Of a stretch of DNA of 64,000 nucleotides, positions 55,993-64,000 are shown piece by piece (positions within the stretch are counted from its first letter, which is position 1; every line of letters begins with the position of its first letter). The stretch is from Microcyclospora pomicola. Taxonomy: Eukaryota; Ascomycota; Dothideomycetes; Capnodiales. A program made the position numbers and the translations under genes. The stretch spans positions 1,240,001-1,304,000 of the forward strand of contig NHNY01000003.1 of assembly GCA_002786065.1 (NCBI GenBank). Direction: 5' to 3'. Below the pieces are notes generated by a model. That model made no database searches. It was not told where the DNA came from and was given only the letters and a program-made list of their open reading frames with translations.

Positions 55993-57007
55993 ATGTCCCA
56001 CTCCGGCAAAGTGCTCTTCGAGCTCCCTATCGCCGCCACCAAGGGCAAAGTGGTGGTGACGGAGCCTGCAACACAGGTTTACCTGATCACGTTTGCCAGT
56101 CCGCCTGACAACCGATTACTCTCTGTAAGTGTGGTGATGATGAGACGCGGATTCAATCAAAAGTAGACTGTATATACTCATGACATCCCGCAGGACTTCT
56201 GCAACGCCATCCACCTCGCCTTCGACATCATCGAAACAAAATACAAGCCCGGCGTAGTCATCACCACGTCCGGCATCGAGAAGTCCATCCCCCCTTCCTT
56301 CCCCCAACAAAAGCCCAATCCTAACCAAAACTCCCCGGCAGATTCTACAGCAACGGTCTCGACCTGCAACACGCCAGCTCCACGCCCAACTTCTGGGGCG
56401 CGGTGCTCTACCGCCTCTGGCGCCGCGTGATCACCTACCCGGGCCCGACCATCGCGCTGATCAACGGGCACGCCTTCGCCGGCGCCCTGATGCTGGCGAT
56501 GATGCACGACTACCGCGTCATGAACCCGCACAAGGGCTTCCTGTGCCTGAACGAGGTCGATCTGGGCGCGCCGCTGCGCGCGCCGATGATGACGATCTTC
56601 CGCCAGAAGGTCAGCGCGCCGACGCTACGGAAGATGGTGCTGGAAGGCGCGCGGTTTAAGGTGCATTCGAGTTCCCCTCAGGAGATGTTCCCGGCTAACT
56701 TTTGCTTGCATAGGCGCTAGATGCGCTGAAGGAGGGCATCGTAGACCACTTGGGCGGGCTGGACGAGACGCTCAAGTACGTCGAGGAGCTCAAGCTGGTG
56801 GGTAAAGCCCAGCCCGGCATGAGCGGGGTCGCCGTCTATCGCCAACTCAAGCAGGAAATGTGGCGAGAGACGATCCGAGACTTGGACAACGCGGAGGGTG
56901 AAGTCACTCATCTAGAGCAGCTCGCACAACAGACTGACAAGGAAGTCGACGCGAGCGCCAAGGCAGCAGCGGATTTCGAGAAGACGAAGGAGAAGGCGAA
57001 GCTTTGA
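55993..57007 (+). CDS. Peroxisomal enoyl-CoA isomerase/hydratase (crotonase fold, PTS1)
   Basis: Exons 55993-56124, 56194-56282, 56342-56660 and 56714-57007 give 277 residues. Crotonase-superfamily enzyme. The oxyanion-hole segments are FYSNGLDLQ (first, created by splicing) and INGHAFAGALMLAMMHDYRVM (second, slightly shortened here to its core). The pattern F-x-N-G-L-D with HAFAG is typical of delta3,delta2-enoyl-CoA isomerases of the fungal Eci1 type rather than of short-chain hydratases. It would shift double bonds during degradation of unsaturated fatty acids. The C-terminus ends KEKAKL; AKL is a peroxisomal targeting signal 1. A charged coiled-coil tail of about 60 residues precedes it. 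It follows the peroxisomal acyl-CoA transporter on the same strand, 1.8 kb apart. Confidence 0.87.
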
Positions 57008-57374
57008 GGACTGGTCTTGATAGTGTTCAACTATGTAGTATGATGTTTCTATTATGACATGATATCCATGGTCTCAGCTGCGTGCCGATCAGGACGACCA
57101 TTGCGCCACAAGGCAAGCAGACACCAGTGCCTACACACCGAGCTATGTCGCGTAGTATGTTCGTAATCAGCATGAGTACAACTTTACATCTATGTGGATT
57201 AGGCTGCAACGGCAACTATCAAGCTCTATCTGTGCTCGTTTCTCATGATCATGCGAAACTCATGCTCGAGCTTGCAGTAACCTCGGTCCTCCACTTTGTA
57301 TACGCCAGACGCCATGCAAGCCATTACTCATAACTCTCGTCGGACGGACCACTCATCGGGTATTCATACATAGC
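57008..57374. other. Intergenic between convergent genes
   Basis: 367 bp of 3' flanks between the crotonase gene and blm10; no feature seen. Confidence 0.6.
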
Positions 57375-60300
57375 TCAAGCGAAGTAGCTCTTCCACAGAA
57401 CACCCTCGAGATCCTCGAGTTGCTCCGGTTTAAAGACCTAAGTGTGAGGGAGAAGTGTTAGTTCACGATACACGTAACAGCAACACAGTTCAGCACGACT
57501 TACCTTGACATCGACATGCCAACTGTCCACCCTAGTCTTCTTGAAATCCGCCAACACACCCTTGACGCTTTTCCCCACGATTCCAGGGTCTGCGCTTGCT
57601 CTGCTGGCCAGGATTGCTAGCACCTCAGGCAACCAGACGGGTGGAGGGGAGGCATAGGGGAACGCTTGGACCAGGGCGCCAAGCCCAAGAACAGCAGCGT
57701 GGCGAGTTAGAATGAGTTTGCTGGACTCCGGGGTAGGCGTTCCAGGGCCTGCTGCGCTCTTCTTTGGCAACGGATTCTTGATGAGCAAATTTGTGAAGTG
57801 CTTCTTCAGGTCGGTGATCTTCTTTACTCGGAAAGCGGCCGGCGAGCAGCGCACCATGCCGCTCAGTGTCGCTGCGGCACCAAGACGGACCTCAAGTTGA
57901 GTGTCATGAAGCATGTCTCTTACACATGTAAATAGGCGCTCACTCTGCTGAGCAGGCATCAAGAACAGGTTCCGGAAGTAGATGACTTGAATGTTGATGA
58001 GGACTCGCAGACGCTGGTGCCATGAAGTTGCGCTCTTGCCAATGGAGATGAGTGATGCCACAAACTTCTCAGCTTCCTCAACCGTGTGAGGCACGTTCGA
58101 AAGATGACGGAACACGAGGTAAGCAAGGGACTGCAACTCGGGATCCTCCTTGATGTCCATCATGTGCAGCAACTGCTCCATGAAAGCACCGGGGAAGAAC
58201 GGCACAAGCGTCATGGCGTCATGAGATTGTAAGCTGGAGTCCAACCAGAGCAACACAGTCTTGGACGCTTGTGTATATGGGGTCGGGGTTTGGGTGCCTG
58301 CAGGTCGTTCATGACGCCAGGTGTCGAGACGCGAGAGAGTGCTTTCGATGATGGAAGTGTATTCTTCATCTGGCTGATATGGTCGCGCACCTATACTCGA
58401 TGCCTTGCGTTGTGCCTCGAGCAAGGTGGGAACGTCCTTCCAAGATTCGTGGTAGCGAGTGCGGAAGATGCTAGACAACGTGGTACCAATAACTTCGCGT
58501 ACACCCTTGTAGGGGTGGTTGAGATGTGCTAGGAAGTCCTGCACGATGGGCTTCTCCAGTTGGAAGTGCCATCCGACCGCAGTGACGACAATGTTCAACA
58601 GCGTGATCTTTGAGCTTTCCTTGAAGGCTGCATTGGTCTGCATGTCAAGTCGAAAGCTCGCCAGCCAGTCAATAAGGGGCCATGCACGACGAGGATCCTT
58701 GCCTCCAACAACAAGGTTAACGAAGGACGTCCAGTAAGAGCTGTTCTCTGGTGTGAGGCCATCCGAAAAGACACGACGCACAATCGGGAAAGCGAATTCC
58801 CAGATTTCAGTACGTAGTTCTGGCTCGTAGTCTTCCGAACTTGAAAGCATGGCTGCCAAGATTTCGGACATGGCTCGATGCTGATGCTTGTCACTTCCAT
58901 CGCCGTACACAGCTTGGGCAAGATCCTTGAAATCCGCAAATCTGACAGATGTCAAGCCAGCTGCAGTCAGATCTAGGGCGTATGCCACAATCATCATAGA
59001 CGACATTCTGAAACGATCCGCATGAGCGTCCCGTGGTTCTTGCTTCATGTACCCGAAATATGTGGAGATCCAGTGCCTGTCGATGTACGAACCCATTTGG
59101 CTGCGAATGTGTTGTTCCACATCATCATAGACCAGACCACTTGGTCCCGTAGGCTTGAAGCCACGCATTGTCTTTTGCCATACCAGCCATCCCGGGTAGT
59201 CGCTGTCGATAAAGACCTCAGCTTCGGGCTTAGCAAATGATTCGAGATATCTCTGTGTCCACGTTGGGTCTTCTGGAGCAGTCGGCACAGTGACTTCATC
59301 GGCATCTTCCTGGTGATGGAGCAAATAGTTCTCGTACTTATGTCCCACAATTGCACGTGTCTGGGTAAGATTGTAGATGGCATTGAGCGAGGTGCCGTAC
59401 AGGCCTCTCAATGCCGGGTGCTGATCGATCACGCCGCGCACCACAAGCTCAATCATGGCGTCAGACGCAATGGTTTCGAAGCGGTAGTCAAGGCTGATGA
59501 CCATGACAGCGGTACGACTTGCTTTCTTCCAGTGGCTGTTCTTTACATTCTCGATCAGCTCCGCGGCCAGTTCACTTTTGCGCTTCTCTACCCTTGTCCG
59601 TCGTAAGCGAATCTTCGACTTCTTGGCTGGTACGAACGCATCTGCTTCGTCGATACTTTGGGCGACCGTGCCTTCGACGTCATGAGCATCAGTCGGCCAG
59701 ATTGCCTTTAACGTTGCTTCGTCAAGTACGACCATGCGATCCAAAGCGGTAGTCATATCTGACATGATAGGTCCGCTACTCGCAACAAGCTTCTGAATAC
59801 TTGGTCTGTCAGCGTCAGATACACGAATGAAGAGCTTGATCATCCTCGGAGCAAACTTCCAATTGCGCGCGATAGGCTTGGCTAGACTTCCGAACAGCAA
59901 CGAGAAGACCGCGCCCTTGATTCGTGGGTGATCTCCCTTCTTAAGAGCATCGTCTAAAGCATCAAGAAGCGGCGGGATGATCAAGGGTTTTGCTCCTAGG
60001 ATACTCTTGAGGGCTTGCTCACAAGCAGATTGGGCAGTCCGCCGGATGTCGGTGTACACCGAAGTACACGAGCTTGCCAGGTCCAGGAGGAGGGTTTTGT
60101 CCAAGTCCGATGCTGCTCGAGGATTTTCGTTGAATCGCAATCTCTGGAAGTGATAAAGGTTGGCTCGTCGTACTAGCAGCGGACGTGGATACTGCTTCCT
60201 CGTGCCACTGAACTTGAAAGGATGTTGGTCGGCGCTAAGCAATCGTGTCAGGCGATCGAGAACATGGGCGGATCTTTCGATGCCGATATCGATGAACCAG

Positions 60301-63300
60301 CTCTTATATGCTGTGTAAAGAGCATTGAAGCATGGCACATCATCTTCTTGCTTTTTCACCAGGAACAAATGAACCTGGTGTAGCATCTCACCCGCCTTTC
60401 TACGAAGTGCGTGAACAGCCTCATACTGCGAGCTGCCGACCTTCAGCGGGTAGCCTGTAGAGTATGTGAATGTGCGCTTGACTTTATCATCTTCAGGCTC
60501 GGCAAACTCCGAGGCGTCGTCGTTGGTATCATCTGTGTCGGTAGGCGAGCTGCGCTCGTTACCGTCTACGGGTCGATCGAATGTATACGGTGTGACACTT
60601 ACATCGTCCGATCGAAAGAGCCGAGACATTCCCGAAAGAACAAGTCTCAGCAGGACCAAATGCCGACTGACCTCGTCTGACCATTCTTTTCCAACACCGT
60701 CACGATGCACTGTTGACGAGCCGGAGATGAGCTCCGTGAGCGCTGCAAGAGCCCGCTGACCTTGGGCTTCGAATATTCGGATGGCAAAATCTAGCTCGTC
60801 CGCTTGGGGAACATGCCATTGGACGTCAAGGTTCTGTGGGTCACCAACCTTGCCCCAGCTGGATGCTGTCAGGCCTCGATCGAGCTCAGTCTTGTTATAC
60901 AGGCTGTAATCAGTTGTGTATGTGACCGTCAAATTGAGCAGAAGGTGGTGAACGAAATTGCTGACATGTACTAAGGGAATGCCCTTGCACGTATCTTGCA
61001 TGAATCCAGCAAGATCGAAGAGCTCATCTTGGAAGTCGATCACATCACGACCGACGTGCACCACACACATGCTGAGTAGGCTGACATGCCATACCAACGC
61101 ACGGTCACGCGGCAAGATCTCGGAGCCGGTCGTTCGTGTACTTCCAGCAGCGTTCTCAGTTATTTCGGTTCGAATACTGGCTGTAAGCTCGGGCAGTAAT
61201 CGTGCCAGGGCTTTCTTTGGTGCCATCTTGACAAGTGCGTTACAGATGAAAGCCATCGCATCTCTCGCTTGGTGGACGACATGGTTTCCAACAAATTTGG
61301 CGATCTGCTCGAGTGCTATGTCGTATAGCTCCGGGCTCAAGCTTGCTAACAACGGCGTGAAAGCTGCAGGCAGCGTGTTGACCACGTTCTCCTCAGGTGA
61401 GCCGCTCTTGACTCTTGCGGCATCTGGCAAATTCTGCAGCAAGGTGAAGACACGACCCAAGAAGCTTATGATGAATTCTGCAAATCCAGCTGTGGAAGAT
61501 TTAAGTATAGTCTCTTCGTCCTCATCTGACAGCTCTGTGCTGTAGTCCACTTCAATATCCGGACCGCCCTCCTCAAAGCGAGACACCTGGCCCGTGATCC
61601 ATTCGACAGCGACCGCAGTGCCCGTCCCTGAACTAGGTGAGGAGTCGAAATCGACAACTTCATAATCACTGTTCAGGTCGCTCTTCACGCGCGTCCGCTC
61701 TTTGGTAAGATCGTGCATTGGGATGTTGTAGCACACAGCTTGAATGAAGGCCAGACTATGCATAGTCTTGTCCAGATCATTAGCATCGATACCAGGAAGC
61801 GCAAGGCCAAGCAGAGTCGTCAAGTGGCAACGAAAGCCCTTGGTCTGTGCGATTATCTTGCTGAGCATCTGTAACGCTCTGATGGAGGATATCGTCCTGT
61901 GTACTTCGACCAATCCCTGCATTGCAGGATAGATACGCTGAAGCGCTCCGGGGAGTATCAGGTTAGGTTCGAGGTAGGCTAGACTCTGGAGTGTGCTCAG
62001 GCTGTAGTTCATCGCAGTTCCGCTCTTGGAGTAGATCCCCATGAACACGGCGTCTCTGAGACAGAGCACGAAACGCCGCTTCACTTCGTCATTGAGTCTG
62101 CGATCAGCCGGTACATCATACTCTCCGCTTTGCTCACGGTTCCATCGCATGACGAAGAAGTCGGCGAGGTAGTACAGCAATTGTGCCAAGGATTTGGTCC
62201 AGCTTCCCGAGTTTGACGGATGGAAGAACGTTTCGATTCCTTGTATCAAGCCCTCAAGCTGATGCAGAATTGAGTTGTGACTTCCTTCCTCCAGGCATTT
62301 TGGTGAGAGCGACGTGCCGATCCAACGTGCGATGCTATGTGATATAGGATGCTTTCGGATGTCGCGGTCGAGGAATACTGCAACGCCTGCCCCTAGATCA
62401 ACAACCGCGCTGTAAGGTGTCGTTGCTTGCCCAACCGGAATCTCTAGAAGTCTGAGTACTGCCGTGAAGATGAGTGATGATTGCTCTTCGGTGAACAAGC
62501 CGAAAGGTCCGAATTCGACGCCTGGGGCTCCGAGACAATCCCTGGCTTGCCGGGAGAATATGTCAAGAAAGCGCATATCAGCCTGCATGCTTCTGTTCAC
62601 CGTCGCCCAAAGATGGAAGAAAGTGGGCAAGTAGAACTGGGGTTGGAGTTTCGGCTCATCTACAGGAGGAGGAGCAGTCGGCAGCATAAGGTTCAAGAGC
62701 CCAAGCACGACAAAGGCGTGCTCGGTGAACGACATACTGTAGAACGGCAAGAACTCCTCTAACATGGCAGGAATCTCCCTAGGGTCGAAGAAGAGCTGCG
62801 CGAAAGTACACATCTTGGTCAAAGTACGAACATTCCGTTTGCTGCTGAAGGTGTTCTGTGTGCTGAACTCAGAAGGCAGCACAAATATCTTGAGCCCATT
62901 GTATAGAGGTCTCCAGTCGAGGATGAGATCGACACCTGGCCGCAGGTAGTGCTTACGCTTAGTGAGGACCATGAACATGCTCGCGAATCTTTCAGCAACG
63001 GCATACTCCAACCCTGGTGCTAGGGCTAGCTCATAGTAGAGCTTGACAAGAGACACCCGTTGTTTCTTGGTCAGATCGAATTTCAAGCTCATCCAGCCTC
63101 GTATCTCCTTGGTCCAATGTACAGCACCGGGTACGAAATCTCCAGAAGCTACAGCAATGTACAGCAGCTTTATCATCTCGTCCATATCTGAATGTCGCTG
63201 CTGCAATGACTCCGTTTCGTATGGTAAGGTCTTGGCGTATGGAAACACACGAGGCCGAGTGCGCCCAATGCCAGCCATGTCGCCGTCCTCCTGCTCTTCC

Positions 63301-63413
63301 CCAAAACCACCTCGACCTGGTGATGTCGCTCTTGAATCCTCATGGTTGCCCCCGTGATGACCGTTCGTGTGTTGCACGAGCATGTCCGCAATGCGCTCGT
63401 GTTGGACGGCCAT
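57375..63413 (-). CDS. blm10: Proteasome activator Blm10/PA200
   Basis: Exons 63413-57504 (5910 bp uninterrupted) and 57437-57375 give 1990 residues. HEAT-repeat dome that caps the 20S proteasome, opening the gate for peptides and acetylated histones; roles in repair and proteasome storage. Recognisable stretches are the opening through RVFPYAKTLPYE, the BLM10 middle region (about residues 350-900) with long helical repeats, an acidic linker (DTDDTNDDASEFAEPEDDK) near 985, and the C-terminal DUF3437-like part from about 1890. The last exon adds VFKPEQLEDLEGVLWKSYFA. Activators dock through a C-terminal HbYX motif; yeast and human proteins end YYA, whereas this one ends YFA. Length compares well with yeast Blm10 (about 2140) and PA200 (about 1840). 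Without the last exon the tail would read into intron sequence. Confidence 0.92.
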
Positions 63414-64000
63414 TGTATAGAAAGAGGCTTCTTAGGTTCGTCTGGTCATTGGGTATGGTGCGAAAATGCTGAATGATACGGCGAACGTGTCAGGCGGTCT
63501 TTGTTTCTAGCTTAGGACGGCTGAGGGTATAATTGGTAGCTGTCACAAGAGCAATCGCTCGGGCTGGCTTGATCGTTGGAAAGCAGACCACGCTTTGCAG
63601 CGCAGGAGTCGGCAGATTCGACAGACGCTGAATGTAGAGATGTGCGTGAGGACAGTCAAGCTCTATGAATTCGAACTGCTCGAGCTCGAGAGGCGAAGCA
63701 ATCAATGCTGTATCGAGTATGTCATGCACAGGTCTTGGCAGATGTCGGCAAGTAGAGCTCGCGCCGCCGATTGCGTTTGTGATGCGGTGGCACGCGACAC
63801 GATCGCCTTTGTGGAAACACAAGACTGCTCAATCGGATCCGCAAGTCAACACGGACTTTGCGTTCTGGCGATTTCAAGGTCAAATCGGCCAAGAAGTTGC
63901 ATTAAGGAGAAAGAAACAATCGGCGAGTTCGGTATATACAATACTACCAGGCAAACGCGACGACGCAAGCTTGTTGTCGAGTGGCGTACGGACACGGTGC
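63414..64000. other. Window edge upstream of blm10
   Basis: 587 bp: blm10 promoter and unassigned sequence. A 110-codon minus-strand frame (63490-63822) has no recognisable domain and no clear gene structure within the window. Confidence 0.4.

Noticed and set aside
63490-63822. 110-codon minus-strand frame upstream of blm10
   Set aside because: No domain, no supporting start context, and it sits where the blm10 promoter is expected; possibly part of a gene beyond the window but not supportable.

Overview
The window is nuclear DNA of a filamentous ascomycete, most likely a Dothideomycete; the class is inference from gene content, not proven. Genes are compact and GC-balanced, introns are about 50-150 bp with GT..AG ends, and several families are fungus-specific (Zn2Cys6 regulator, HET domain, HsbA, DUF6314 fusion). 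Two AT-rich blocks carry the C-to-T/G-to-A decay of repeat-induced point mutation (RIP).

Layout. (1) About 1-8,020 is a RIP-damaged transposon nest. Two intron-dense, tail-to-tail decayed genes meet near 2.8 kb; the minus-strand one looks like a Mutator-like (MULE) transposase. A Fot1/pogo-type element with 52-bp terminal inverted repeats and a TA duplication (5,610-7,429) sits inside it. (2) 8.2-32.8 kb is ordinary gene space: mitochondrial phosphate carrier, Rad7 repair protein, alcohol dehydrogenase, MYND protein, Dal5-type transporter, a doubtful decayed stretch, acetylornithine aminotransferase, Zn2Cys6 and bHLH regulators, a flavin monooxygenase fused to DUF6314, a small CUE-like protein and an Hsp70-like ATPase. 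(3) 32,898-37,533 is a second decayed transposon with 40-bp inverted repeats and an integrase-fold transposase, ending 91 bp upstream of the Hsp70-like start codon. (4) 38.4-63.4 kb is gene space again: coiled-coil protein, HET-domain protein, MARVEL-like membrane protein, butanediol-type dehydrogenase, HsbA-like protein, NADP-type alcohol dehydrogenase, a peroxisomal half ABC transporter beside a PTS1-bearing enoyl-CoA isomerase/hydratase, and the proteasome activator Blm10.

Links. The ABC transporter and the crotonase-fold enzyme (C-terminus AKL) form a plausible peroxisomal fatty-acid pair. Three medium-chain zinc dehydrogenases of different subfamilies occur. No secondary-metabolite core gene, rRNA, CRISPR array or convincing tRNA was seen. 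The most unusual material is in the first block: introns of the decayed genes share a palindromic AT-rich motif, and the nested, hence younger, Fot1-like copy is far more mutated than the element it interrupts.
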